NCBI GenBank assembly: GCA_013298665.1
Contig: JAAFIK010000043.1
Coordinates: 1-40,713 of the forward strand
DNA from: Chitinophagales bacterium
Lineage (GTDB): Bacteria > Bacteroidota > Bacteroidia > Chitinophagales > Chitinophagaceae
Direction of reading: 5' to 3'
DNA: 40,713 nucleotides
Below the pieces are notes generated by a model. It worked only from the letters and a program-made list of their open reading frames with translations. It had not been told where the DNA came from and searched no databases. Each line of letters opens with the position of its first letter. Within the stretch, counting starts at the first letter, position 1. Positions 1 through 9,026 of the stretch are shown here, in pieces. Made by a program: the position numbers and the translations under genes.

Positions 1-23
1 TACCCTCTACCTAAACCAACAAT

Positions 24-518
24 ATGAACCTATTTACCAACGGCTATGCGATAGCTATGCCCGCAGATGATTTTTTAGCGATGTTTCTGGATACCGGTAA
101 GTACTATCCCGGCCAGACGATGCGAGCGATTGACTTATCAGCCGAGACCCGTGAGGGCAATGAGGTATTGTTTAAATGTTACGGGTTGTCCGGGGGTGTA
201 TTTATAGAGACCGAGGAGACCCTGGCCAAGCCGCTTTTTTCAGCACTGATGCGTGAAGGTGTGCGCGTGCTTAAGTTTTCGGTATTCGACAATTTTAAAA
301 TCTATGGCTGTGCCTATTATGCAGATGGAAAGCAGCAGATTTTTAAAATAGATAAACCCGTTGGGCTGGAAGTAGAAAAAGACAGGATTGCCAGGTATGC
401 AGCCCTGCCCGTTCGGGACTTGGTGTTGCAATTGATAGAAGATATAACCGGCAACACCATTGAGACCATTGTAAAACTTGAACCCCAAAACTACACACTA
501 CAAGCCAAACAAAAATAA
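24..518 (+). CDS. Small protein of unknown function, 164 aa
   Basis: I do not recognise this protein. It has no signal peptide or membrane segment and looks like a soluble mixed alpha/beta cytosolic protein, with a central block rich in aromatic and aliphatic residues (residues 50-115) and a helical tail. The ATG lies 23 bases into the window and no Shine-Dalgarno sequence is visible, as usual in Bacteroidota. The stop codon is only 4 bases before the next start, so it is probably cotranscribed with the three exported proteins that follow. Being the only non-exported member, it could be a partner, or an immunity-type protein belonging to something upstream of the window. Both ideas are inference. 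Confidence 0.75.
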   Translation: MNLFTNGYAIAMPADDFLAMFLDTGKYYPGQTMRAIDLSAETREGNEVLFKCYGLSGGVFIETEETLAKPLFSALMREGVRVLKFSVFDNFKIYGCAYYADGKQQIFKIDKPVGLEVEKDRIARYAALPVRDLVLQLIEDITGNTIETIVKLEPQNYTLQAKQK

Positions 519-522
519 ACCC

Positions 523-1548
523 ATGATGCAAAAACGACTTTTATTACTACTGGCAACCGTTCTGTTCACCGTTGCGGCGACTGCCCAGAAGTACAAGACC
601 CGCAGTGCGGTGTTCAGCTATTACCAGTACCCGCAGGTGCGCTTAGATAGTACTTACACTACTTATTCGGTGGGTGGTTCTGTAGCCGACTATGCGGGCG
701 GTACTTATGCCCTGAGCGGCCAGCGCTATACCCTGCCCCTGCAACGTAAAACTGGTGAGGACGGCGATATTGCCATTCTGATGAATATTGACTACTATAC
801 CCCCGACAACCGGGCGTTGCCCGCCATTGTACAGGGCAGCCAGACCGAAAAAATAAACGGTAAGGACAGCAGCGTAACGGTGTATGGCTACCGGGGTGGG
901 TTTTACCAGCCCTACGCATATACCCTGCGCGATAATGTCAGCAACACCGACCTGGTGAGTGCCAGCGACCGCATACCCGTTACGATCAGTACGGGCTGGT
1001 ACCGCAGCAGTGAAGAAGCGGTACGCAATTGGGACAATGCGCTGCGCAGCCAGATGGCCGCACAGGGGCAGGCACTGGTGCGTAACCTTACGACCTCGAT
1101 CGGCCAGCAGTTGAGCCAGCAGTTTTACGCCGGTAAGCAAAAGACCAGGGTGGATATTTACTATATGAAAGATAAGGAGCGGTACAGCGATCTGGATAGT
1201 GCTGCGCGTATAGCGGACGCTGCTTATGGCCTGATCAGTGAGACCCTTGGCGGGTGGCACGACAGCTTTGCGGTAGCGATCGCTGCGGCAGAAGCGATCT
1301 GGCTGCGGGCATTGCACCAGCAAAGTGCAGACAAGGAGGCGCGCATCAATGCTAAGGCCGCTAACGCCATTTTGCAAAACCTTGCCTACGCCGCGCTGTG
1401 GCAAAACCGTTTGGACAGCGCCCTTAGCTATGCCAACCAGGCGGATGCCAACGACAAACGCGAGGGGTGGATTTATCCCTTCCAGCGGCAGGTAGCCGAC
1501 CAGCGCAAACGGCTGGGCAATGCCCCCGCAGGGATACTGCGCCCGTAA
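523..1548 (+). CDS. Exported protein with C-terminal TPR-like helices
   Basis: About 341 aa. The start is placed at the ATG at 523 because it gives a clean signal peptide (MMQKR, hydrophobic run, then AATAQ near residue 22); a longer reading from 478 adds a polar extension overlapping the previous gene. Residues 25-190 are rich in Tyr, Ser and Thr and look beta-stranded. Residues 230-330 form Ala-rich helices with paired small and aromatic residues, as in tetratricopeptide repeats (for example the segment around AALWQNRLDSALSYANQA). TPR proteins are usually scaffolds, so a periplasmic or surface adaptor role is plausible but inferred. It sits between a small cytosolic protein and the giant exported protein starting 67 bases downstream. 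Confidence 0.8.
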   Translation: MMQKRLLLLLATVLFTVAATAQKYKTRSAVFSYYQYPQVRLDSTYTTYSVGGSVADYAGGTYALSGQRYTLPLQRKTGEDGDIAILMNIDYYTPDNRALPAIVQGSQTEKINGKDSSVTVYGYRGGFYQPYAYTLRDNVSNTDLVSASDRIPVTISTGWYRSSEEAVRNWDNALRSQMAAQGQALVRNLTTSIGQQLSQQFYAGKQKTRVDIYYMKDKERYSDLDSAARIADAAYGLISETLGGWHDSFAVAIAAAEAIWLRALHQQSADKEARINAKAANAILQNLAYAALWQNRLDSALSYANQADANDKREGWIYPFQRQVADQRKRLGNAPAGILRP

Positions 1549-1615
1549 GGCTGATTAATAGCCACCCACAGCCCTTCACAGCTATTTTATTATAAAAGAC
1601 CCATAATACCACAAC

Positions 1616-4600
1616 ATGAAAAAAGTACAACCCCGCAGCCTCCCCCTTACCGGCAAGGTTTTGATTGTAGTACTGCTGCTGCTTACCCACTACAGCAGCA
1701 CTGCGCAGGACTATAGCGCCGCTGCGATCAGCGCCCTGTACCAGCAGCAGCAAAACAACCCCTTAGTAAAGTACATCAACAAATTAGACCAGACGGTGCG
1801 TAAAAAAAACGCGCTTACCGGTTTACTCACCGCCCAAGACCTGACGCGGCTCCCCATTGGTATTGTTGACCCCACCGGCACGGTGGTGATCTGTATCGAC
1901 AGCGCACAGTTCAGCCCCGCAGGTGCTACCTTCAATGCGTATGCAGCCATCAGCATACCTGGCCAAAAAACAAAACTCTGCTTGCGCGCTGCCAGCATAC
2001 CCTTTGGCCCGGGTGGTATTACCGCAAGCGGCCCCGGCATAGCACTCAGCCTTGTGAGTACCCATGTGCTGCCGGGCGGTAAGGTTGACCTGGTACTGCC
2101 CGGTAACGGTAATACCAATATCCGCTTCGACTGTAACGGGTTTAAAGAAGCCAACTTTGAAGGACAGGCGGTATTTAAAAACTATCTCTTTGTACCCGAC
2201 CCCGTAGAAGCCCCCGGTGCCACCACGGTAACCGCTACGCTAAAACTCGAACACATCGTGAACCTGGGCAATATGATCGCCAGCCTGTCCATCACCCCTT
2301 TTAAACTGAAGGGCATGGAAGATTTTGCCTTCAAGGTCAATGGCGCCACCCTTGACATGAGCGATTACAACAACCCCGAAGGCAGCATCTTCCCCGTCAT
2401 CTACAGCCAGGAGTATGGCAGCAATATGAACCTGTGGCGTGGCTTCTATTTGCGTAATATCACCGTGCGTACCCCCTTTAACAAAGGCGGGGGCTATGCA
2501 AAAGTGATGGCCGACCATCTGCTCATAGACGAACACGGCTTTAGTGGCAGGATCAGCGGGCAAAACATCATAGACATAAATGAAGGCAGTATGAGCGGCT
2601 GGTCGTTCAGCCTTGACAGCATAAATGTGGAACTGCTGCGCTCCAAACTCACCGGTGGCACCCTGGGTGGGGGTATGCGCGTACCCTTTCTGGGCAGCGA
2701 CAGCCTCGGCTACCGTGCCACCATCAGCCAGTGGAATGATGAGTTGGAGTATAGCTTCGGACTGGGACTAAGAGAAGACAAAATATTCAACAGTCCGGTC
2801 GGCAATGCCAAAGTGCGGATAAAGGCAGGCTCTTATGTAGAACTGGGTAAATACCAGGGCAGGTTTGTGGCAATGGCCTGTCTGCATGGTAATATCAGTA
2901 AGCAGGACGGTGTAGCCCGGTTTAACAACCTGCGCTTTGAGAATGTTCGCGTGTCCACCCGCGCGCCCTATATCCACAGTGGCACCTTTGCCCTTGATGG
3001 CGATGTGGGTGCGAGCCTGGGCGGGTTTGGAATCGGCTTAAGCAGCGTGGGTTTTGGGGTAGATAGCGGCCGGGCGGTACTGTCCTGTACGGCTGCACTG
3101 GGGCTGAGTGATGAAGCCGACCGTGGTTTTGGGATCGCCGCCGCCTTTAGGTTCAAGGCCAATATCATTAAGGAGGAGCAACCCACAGAAAGACAGTCCT
3201 GGCAGTTTGCAGGTGTACAGGTGGACAGTGCGGCGGTACTGGCACAGACGGGTGCCTTTGACCTGGAGGGTATTGTGCGCTTCTATGAGAACGATGCCAC
3301 CTATGGCAATGGCTTTAAAGGCGAACTAAAACTGACGCTGCTCAAAAGCAGCCTGAACATACAGGCTACAGGTAGTTGCTACTTTGGTACTAACAACGGC
3401 TTAAAATACTGGCAGGTGAGTGCTTATCTTTCTGCCGACAGTTGGGGCGTACCGGTTGTACCCAGTGTGATCTATATGAATGGGTTCATGGGTGGTGTTA
3501 CCTACCATATGCGGCGCAACAGTGCCTTTTTTACCACCCCGAGTATGATGGATACGGTGACCTACCAGCCCGTGACCTCACCCGACCAGTGGGCGCGGCA
3601 GACCTATACCCCCGATGCGGGTAGCGGTATCGGCATTATGGTGGGTACCTCATTATATGCGGTCAATAAAAACCTCCTGAGTGCGAGCGTAGCACTGGAG
3701 ATCGGCCTGAATAATAACGGGGGGCTGAACTATGTACAGTTCAACGGCTACGCCACCCTTTTCAAAAACATCAATACAATCGCTCCGGCCACTATTGTAA
3801 AGGGACAGTATGCCAGTGATGCCGCATTTACCGCTACGGTAAATATTTTGTATGACCGCCCGGGCAAAACCTTCCACGCCAATGTATCGGCCTATATGAA
3901 CCTGGGTGTGATCCGTGGCGCGGGAGCGGGCAACCAGTTGGGGGAATTAGTCATTCATGCCGATCCGAGCCAGTGGTATGTATATGTGGGCAGACCCTCC
4001 AGCCCTGTAGCGGCCAAACTATCGCTGGGTAATACCGATCTGGTGACGGTACAGAGTTACTTTATGTTTGGCAAACTGCTCGATCCCTTCCCCGCACCAC
4101 CGGCAGAGGTGACCAGTGTGATCAACTATACCCCGCCGGTAAGCGTGGCTGCGCTGCAAAATGGCAGCGGTGTTGCCTTTGGCGCGCGGTTCCGGGCAGG
4201 TGCAGGATTTGACTGGGGTTGGCTGTACGCCGGTATCTGGCTGGGTGCGGGTGGTGATATTATGGTTTCTACCAGTGGTAACGCCACCTGTGATGGACAG
4301 CCGGTGGGTTTTGGCGGCTGGTGGGCAAGGGGTCAGGTCTATGCCTGGTTGCAGGGTGGTGTGGGCATCCGCGTCAGGGTGATGGGGCAGCGCCGCGAGT
4401 TTAAAATACTTGAGCTGGCAGCGGCAGTACTGCTCGAAGCCAAAGTGCCAAAGCCGAGTTGGTTCAGGGGACACGTTGGCGTGCGTTGGTCGCTGCTGGG
4501 TGGGCTGATCAAGGGCAGCATCAATATGAGCGTAAAAGTAGGTAAGGAATGCGCGGTGATGACCGGTACGGGTATCAGTGGAGACGGGGCGATAGCCCGC

Positions 4601-6277
4601 GACCTGGTGACAAAGGTATTATCGGGTACCTCCCCTTCGGCGGCACAGACGGGGGTGAACGTGTATGCCGCCCCGGCGATAGCGACCAATATCCCGGTGG
4701 ATAGTATCTTCAGCCAGTTGGACGACCAGGGTAATGAGCAGTGGTATAAAGTGAGCCTGCAAACGATAAAGGTGTATAAAGGTAATGGCACCGATACGGT
4801 AGCGGGCAAGGTGTTTTATGCCCCTGATAAAAAGCTGGCGATGTTTCAACCGGCAAAACGGCTGCTGCCCGAGACGATGTACCGGGTAAGGGCAAGCCTT
4901 GCCTTTATGAAACGCATCGGTAGCGGTTACTGGAGCAGCGCGGTTAATGAGGATGGCAACCCGGCGTATGAGGACACCAGCTTCAGCTTTACCACCGCAC
5001 CCCCCAGCGATATACTGACGATGGCTGACCTGGAGTATGCCTACCCGCTGGTGGATCAGAAGAATTTTTACAAGGCAGAATATGCCCCGGGTGGTGGGTA
5101 TATACAGGCAGGTGGTCATGTAAACTTTGACCAGGTGTTTTACCCCGGCAACCCCGGTAATGGTGGCAGTAGCCCATCATACAGCTATAAGATTAAACTG
5201 AAGAGCATAACCCCCGGCGATAGCTATACCACCCATTACCAGCCCATTGTACGCAGCGGGCAGCGGATCAGCTTTAACCTGCCGGGTATAGAAAACGGTA
5301 AGGTTTACCGGTTGTCCATTGTGCGCATAGCAGGTAGTGGTAACGCTGGTAATGGCGGTACTTCAACCGGCGGTATGGCAGGGGGTATAACAGGTGGGCA
5401 GACGGTGAGCAGCCAGGGCTTTGGCAGCGACAGTACGGCGGCCTATGCAGACACTACGGTGCGCAATGTGATAAACGGGGAAGTGAGCCAGACCGAGACG
5501 GAGGTATTGGGGTATTACTTCCGGGTGAGCAAGTATAACAGTTTTACAGAAAAGATGAACACCATGCAGGTGGTGTCAGAAAACCAGCAGGATATTGCCG
5601 AAGGCGGTGTGGTACTGGTGGCGACAAAGAACAATATGAGCGGGGAGTTATTTGATGAGTTTGAACTCAGCGAGGCGTTTAATACGCAAGGCAGCTATGA
5701 AGACGATAACCTGCAATTAGTGCAGCGGCAGTTGGGTGGTGGTACAGGTACAAACAGGCTTATCCGCATTGTGGCCGATAGTACAAGCGCCTGGTTGCAG
5801 CAGGATATTTATCCGTTGGTTTACCCTAATGATATTAGCAGTACCATTGGTGAGCCTTACTACCGGGGTACGGTAGCCGGCGGCGGCGGCAGTAGTAGCA
5901 GTATCAATGGGTATAGCGGTATAGCGCCATTGAGTAAGGTAACGGCGGAGCAGTATCCGAGACCGGGGCTGCCAAACACCACAGATGCGTATGAGCGTAT
6001 GAGCATCACTGCAACACAGCTTGGGCAAACCAAGCTGCTGCTGAAGTACAACCTGCCCTTTTTTGCCAACCGTGATTTTATGGCACTTTATACAAGGGCA
6101 TTGGGGTATTGGGTCAGTGCGCCGCTGGCGGACAAGACAGTTACATTTAGTAAGATGGTGGCTACGGGCGGTATCTTCCCGCAGATCAGGACGGGCAGTT
6201 ATCTGCTGCGGTTCAGTTATTATCTGCCGGGCAGTGCTACCCCCAGTACGGTAAAGACATTGCCGGTGGTGTATTAG
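1616..6277 (+). CDS. Giant exported beta-rich protein with Ig-like (Big_5-type) module, 1553 aa
   Basis: Residues 1-31 form a signal peptide (hydrophobic LIVVLLLLTHYSSTAQ). I do not recognise the family of the bulk of the protein. Residues 60-700 alternate Gly-rich turns with short beta strands (repeated G-G-G and GFGIGL-like patches). Residues 850-1000 are again Gly/Trp/Ala rich with alternating hydrophobic residues, which would suit a barrel or beta-solenoid. Residues about 1025-1130 (from NIPVDSIFSQ to FSFTTAPP) fit a bacterial Ig-like Big_5 fold. A Gly/Ser/Thr-rich linker follows near 1240-1270, then more beta-rich sequence. There is no obvious type IX secretion tail. It is likely an outer-membrane or surface scaffold made with the TPR-like and FN3 neighbours. 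The reading frame is firm; the function is unknown. Confidence 0.85.
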   Translation: MKKVQPRSLPLTGKVLIVVLLLLTHYSSTAQDYSAAAISALYQQQQNNPLVKYINKLDQTVRKKNALTGLLTAQDLTRLPIGIVDPTGTVVICIDSAQFSPAGATFNAYAAISIPGQKTKLCLRAASIPFGPGGITASGPGIALSLVSTHVLPGGKVDLVLPGNGNTNIRFDCNGFKEANFEGQAVFKNYLFVPDPVEAPGATTVTATLKLEHIVNLGNMIASLSITPFKLKGMEDFAFKVNGATLDMSDYNNPEGSIFPVIYSQEYGSNMNLWRGFYLRNITVRTPFNKGGGYAKVMADHLLIDEHGFSGRISGQNIIDINEGSMSGWSFSLDSINVELLRSKLTGGTLGGGMRVPFLGSDSLGYRATISQWNDELEYSFGLGLREDKIFNSPVGNAKVRIKAGSYVELGKYQGRFVAMACLHGNISKQDGVARFNNLRFENVRVSTRAPYIHSGTFALDGDVGASLGGFGIGLSSVGFGVDSGRAVLSCTAALGLSDEADRGFGIAAAFRFKANIIKEEQPTERQSWQFAGVQVDSAAVLAQTGAFDLEGIVRFYENDATYGNGFKGELKLTLLKSSLNIQATGSCYFGTNNGLKYWQVSAYLSADSWGVPVVPSVIYMNGFMGGVTYHMRRNSAFFTTPSMMDTVTYQPVTSPDQWARQTYTPDAGSGIGIMVGTSLYAVNKNLLSASVALEIGLNNNGGLNYVQFNGYATLFKNINTIAPATIVKGQYASDAAFTATVNILYDRPGKTFHANVSAYMNLGVIRGAGAGNQLGELVIHADPSQWYVYVGRPSSPVAAKLSLGNTDLVTVQSYFMFGKLLDPFPAPPAEVTSVINYTPPVSVAALQNGSGVAFGARFRAGAGFDWGWLYAGIWLGAGGDIMVSTSGNATCDGQPVGFGGWWARGQVYAWLQGGVGIRVRVMGQRREFKILELAAAVLLEAKVPKPSWFRGHVGVRWSLLGGLIKGSINMSVKVGKECAVMTGTGISGDGAIARDLVTKVLSGTSPSAAQTGVNVYAAPAIATNIPVDSIFSQLDDQGNEQWYKVSLQTIKVYKGNGTDTVAGKVFYAPDKKLAMFQPAKRLLPETMYRVRASLAFMKRIGSGYWSSAVNEDGNPAYEDTSFSFTTAPPSDILTMADLEYAYPLVDQKNFYKAEYAPGGGYIQAGGHVNFDQVFYPGNPGNGGSSPSYSYKIKLKSITPGDSYTTHYQPIVRSGQRISFNLPGIENGKVYRLSIVRIAGSGNAGNGGTSTGGMAGGITGGQTVSSQGFGSDSTAAYADTTVRNVINGEVSQTETEVLGYYFRVSKYNSFTEKMNTMQVVSENQQDIAEGGVVLVATKNNMSGELFDEFELSEAFNTQGSYEDDNLQLVQRQLGGGTGTNRLIRIVADSTSAWLQQDIYPLVYPNDISSTIGEPYYRGTVAGGGGSSSSINGYSGIAPLSKVTAEQYPRPGLPNTTDAYERMSITATQLGQTKLLLKYNLPFFANRDFMALYTRALGYWVSAPLADKTVTFSKMVATGGIFPQIRTGSYLLRFSYYLPGSATPSTVKTLPVVY

Positions 6278-6326
6278 TGGATAGTTGATCTATTATCCTG
6301 CGACAATTGATTAAACAATTAAGGCG

Positions 6327-8498
6327 ATGAAAAAATACGGTTATATGGTGTTGGCCTTTGTGCTGCTCTGCGGTGTGGCTCATGCGCAGGTGCGGCAGGT
6401 CACCCGCAGCACTGGCGGGGAACGGGGAGCGATAAAGGCGGGTGTAAGGAAGGTGCCGCCGGTGGCACCAACGGCAAGTGAACTGGCAACAAAGGATTTT
6501 ATTGCGGTGGTGGCAGACGGCAGGGGCGATAGTATCCTGGTGCGCTGGTCACCGGCCTCGCTTACCGGGTGGCAGTGGGGCAACAAGGGTGGCTACCGGC
6601 TGGAGCGGTTTACGGTGCTTAAAAACGGCAAGGTGGATGATGCCCTGCTGCGCAAACCATCGCTGGTGGTGGATACCATCCGTCCGCTGAATAAAGCAGG
6701 GTGGGAGGAATTGATGCGCACAGATGAGCGGGCAGCGATTGTATCATCAGCTATTTACAATGAGGACTTTAAGCCCGTGGGTAGTAATGCCACGATGTCA
6801 GCAATGATTAATATCAAAGAGCAGTATGATGCGAAGATGGGGTTTGCGCTGTTTATATGCGACCTTAACCCCCGTATTGCAAAGGGCGCGGGGTTGATGT
6901 ATGTGGACAGGGCAGTACAGCCAGGAGAGCGGTACCTGTACCGGATAAGCCTGGCAGATAAAGGCAAACAGGGGCGTGTGCAGCCGGGTCATGTGGTCAT
7001 CAGTCCGGCGCAGCGGCAGCAGTTGCCCAAGCCCGCTATCGTGGGTATAGAATGGGGCGACAGGGCGGCATCGGTAGTCTGGGATATTAGAAATGATGTG
7101 GGTATATATACCGCGTATTACCTTGAAAAATCAACGGACAGTGTACATTTTACAATGGCTACGGACTTGCCCATTGTATGCGGTAGTGCAAACAAGGCAC
7201 AGACCCGCAATGCCTATGTGGATAGCCTTACCGATAACACAGGCATGGTGTATTACCGGATGCGGGGCATAACGCCTTTTGGGGAAACCGGGGAGTATGT
7301 GTATGCCGCGGGTGGTCGTGGCCGCAATGGCTTTGAAATATTACCGGTCATCAAAAGCGGCAGCACCGATAGTAAAACAAAGACAGCTACCATTACATGG
7401 GGTTTTAACCAGGCGTTCTCTGGCGAGGTAAGGGGTTTTGAGGTACTGAAGGCAAAGGCTGCCGAGGGGCCGTACACAGAAATCAGCACCCAACTGCTGG
7501 GGGTGGGCGATACGGTGTTTACCGATAAGGCACCTGAAGCCTCCAACTATTACAAGGTAAAGGCGGTGAGTAAACTGGGTGGGGTGGCATTGTCCTTCCC
7601 CTATCTGGTAATGCTTGCAGACGCTGAGCCACCGGCAGCACCCACGGGTATCAGCGGTAAGGTGAGTGATAGCGGATGGGTAAGATTGGTGTGGCGGCAG
7701 AACGGGGAGAAGGACTTGCTGGGCTATAAGGTGTTCAGGGCAAACAATTTAAAAGAAGCATTTACGGAGATAAGCCATGCGTTCCTTACGCGCAATGAAT
7801 ACTACGATACCATAGAAGTAAACACCTTAACTAAGCAGGTGTATTACAAGGTTGTAGCGGTGGACATAAACTATAACCTGTCTGCATACAGTGAACCCTT
7901 TGAACTGAAACGTCCGGATATAGTGCCACCGGCTAAGCCCCTGTTCACAAAGGCAAGTATGGTAAAAGGGGGGATATTGCTGGAGTGGCAGCCAAGTGCC
8001 AGTGAAGACGTGGTCAAATATGTATTACAAAGAATCAATAAAAAAGACGGCAGCAGCAAAGTGCTGCTGAACTGGAACCCGCAGAAAAAGCCGGTCAGTC
8101 CCGAACTGGTGGATACCACAGCAGTACAGGGCAATATGTATTACTATACCCTTACCGCTACCGATGGGGCGGGTAATGCCACCACTGCCCACAGCGGCGA
8201 AGTGGACTATGAAACAGGGCTGCGTAAGCCGGTAACGGATTTTAAGGTGATTGCCGATACAAAGCAGCGTACGGTTACCTTAAGCTGGGCATACCCCGGC
8301 AGCAAAGTAGAAACCTGGTACCTCTACCGGTGTAAGAAGGGGGAGCCGATGGTTATTTACCAAACGCTGGAAAGAGATGTGACCACCTGGGTGGAAAACC
8401 GGCTGGCGGTGGGGTTTGTGTATCAGTACCAAATCAAGGCCACCCTGAAGGGAGATGTACAGACGCAGATCAGCAGGGTGATGGAAGTTAAATATTAG
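6327..8498 (+). CDS. Exported fibronectin type III repeat protein, 723 aa
   Basis: A signal peptide (residues 1-20, ending VAHAQ) precedes a Lys/Arg/Pro-rich stretch and several tandem FN3-like modules from about residue 230 to the end. Each shows the pattern PPxxP...W, a central YKVFR or YVLQR strand, and a Y-Y-K/T-V-x-A-V-D strand, for example near residues 435-530, 530-640 and 640-723. FN3 arrays in bacterial exported proteins are spacers or protein- and sugar-binding scaffolds. The protein ends on an FN3 strand with no sorting tail. The gene lies 49 bases after the giant exported protein and is followed within 60 bases by a hairpin terminator, so it is probably last in the unit. Confidence 0.88.
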   Translation: MKKYGYMVLAFVLLCGVAHAQVRQVTRSTGGERGAIKAGVRKVPPVAPTASELATKDFIAVVADGRGDSILVRWSPASLTGWQWGNKGGYRLERFTVLKNGKVDDALLRKPSLVVDTIRPLNKAGWEELMRTDERAAIVSSAIYNEDFKPVGSNATMSAMINIKEQYDAKMGFALFICDLNPRIAKGAGLMYVDRAVQPGERYLYRISLADKGKQGRVQPGHVVISPAQRQQLPKPAIVGIEWGDRAASVVWDIRNDVGIYTAYYLEKSTDSVHFTMATDLPIVCGSANKAQTRNAYVDSLTDNTGMVYYRMRGITPFGETGEYVYAAGGRGRNGFEILPVIKSGSTDSKTKTATITWGFNQAFSGEVRGFEVLKAKAAEGPYTEISTQLLGVGDTVFTDKAPEASNYYKVKAVSKLGGVALSFPYLVMLADAEPPAAPTGISGKVSDSGWVRLVWRQNGEKDLLGYKVFRANNLKEAFTEISHAFLTRNEYYDTIEVNTLTKQVYYKVVAVDINYNLSAYSEPFELKRPDIVPPAKPLFTKASMVKGGILLEWQPSASEDVVKYVLQRINKKDGSSKVLLNWNPQKKPVSPELVDTTAVQGNMYYYTLTATDGAGNATTAHSGEVDYETGLRKPVTDFKVIADTKQRTVTLSWAYPGSKVETWYLYRCKKGEPMVIYQTLERDVTTWVENRLAVGFVYQYQIKATLKGDVQTQISRVMEVKY

Positions 8499-8557
8499 TT
8501 TAGGTCAGGGGTTTAGCATGGTTGGATACCGGTCAGTTAGCCTCATCTGCCGGTGTC

Positions 8558-8588
8558 GGGGTGCTGCGAAAGTGGCACCCCTTGTTTT
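8558..8588 (+). terminator. Hairpin terminator after the FN3 gene
   Basis: GGGGTGC at 8558-8564 pairs perfectly with GCACCCC at 8575-8581 around a 10-base loop, followed by TTGTTTT. It lies 60 bases after the stop of the FN3 gene. Confidence 0.7.
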
Positions 8589-8661
8589 ACATAGGCAGCC
8601 CCCTGCCTGACAGGATTTGGTAAGATTGTACCGTATCTGCCGGGCAGGGGGAATAACCGTT

Positions 8662-8796
8662 TTAAGGGAGTGGTAACAGTTCCAGCATCTTGAGTTCTTC
8701 GACTGAAAAGTTCGACAATTCGCCGGTTCTCTCTACCAGAGCGGACAAATTGCCGTTACCGGCAGTTTGTCCTTTTTTATTTCCGCCAAAAACCAT
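8662..8796 (-). CDS. Candidate small ORF, 44 aa, reverse strand
   Basis: Reading the complement from the ATG at 8796 gives a 44-codon frame ending in TAA at 8662. The predicted peptide begins MVFGGNKKGQ and ends with an amphipathic helix-like segment (SVEELKMLELLPLP). It resembles the short class I leader-like or regulatory peptides of Bacteroidota in size, but I cannot assign it to a family. A 45-codon open stretch is not improbable by chance. The plus-strand hairpin at 8743-8779 lies inside it, so the frame may be fortuitous. If real, it is divergent from the sensor kinase gene, with the 43-bp repeat array between the two starts. Confidence 0.3.
   Translation of the reverse strand: MVFGGNKKGQTAGNGNLSALVERTGELSNFSVEELKMLELLPLP
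8743..8779 (+). terminator. Strong rho-independent terminator-like hairpin
   Basis: GGACAAATTGCCG at 8743-8755 pairs with CGGCAGTTTGTCC at 8760-8772 (13 bp with one G-T wobble), with a 4-base loop and a run of six T. It would stop plus-strand transcription before the 43-bp repeat array and insulate the kinase gene from the upstream unit. Confidence 0.65.
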
Positions 8797-8798
8797 TA

Positions 8799-8988
8799 CT
8801 AAACTTTTGATAGGTCGTCCTATACCTCCCTATAGGAGGACCTAAACTTTTGATAGGTCGACCTATACCTACCCATAGGAGGACCTAAACTTTTGATAGG
8901 TCGTCCTATACCTGCCCATAGGCCGACCTAAACTTTTAATAGGTCGTCCTATACCTGCCCATAGGCCGACCTAAGCTTTTAATAGGTG
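8799..8988. repeat. 43-bp tandem repeat array of nested inverted repeats (4.4 copies)
   Basis: Copies start at 8799, 8842, 8885 and 8928, each exactly 43 bases, with a partial copy from 8971. Each unit begins CTAAACTTTT and then carries a left arm like TAGGTCGTCCTATA, a 6-base loop, and a right arm like TATAGGAGGACCTA; in copy 1 the arms match at 13 of 14 positions. Each arm is itself nearly palindromic. In copy 2 the left arm contains the perfect 12-base palindrome TAGGTCGACCTA (8854-8865). Differences between copies fall mainly in the centre of the arms and in the loop. The array ends about 40 bases before the sensor kinase start. It could be a cluster of binding sites, a structured leader, or a minisatellite. 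Confidence 0.95.
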
Positions 8989-9026
8989 CAGTTTGCGCTT
9001 TTTTTTATTTCCATTACCTTCACCCC

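Noticed and set aside
643..1404. 253-codon minus-strand frame within the TPR-like gene
   Set aside because: It lies wholly within a convincing plus-strand gene with a signal peptide and shows no motif of its own.
8799..8988. CRISPR array
   Set aside because: The 43-bp units are contiguous with no unique spacers, and no cas genes are present.
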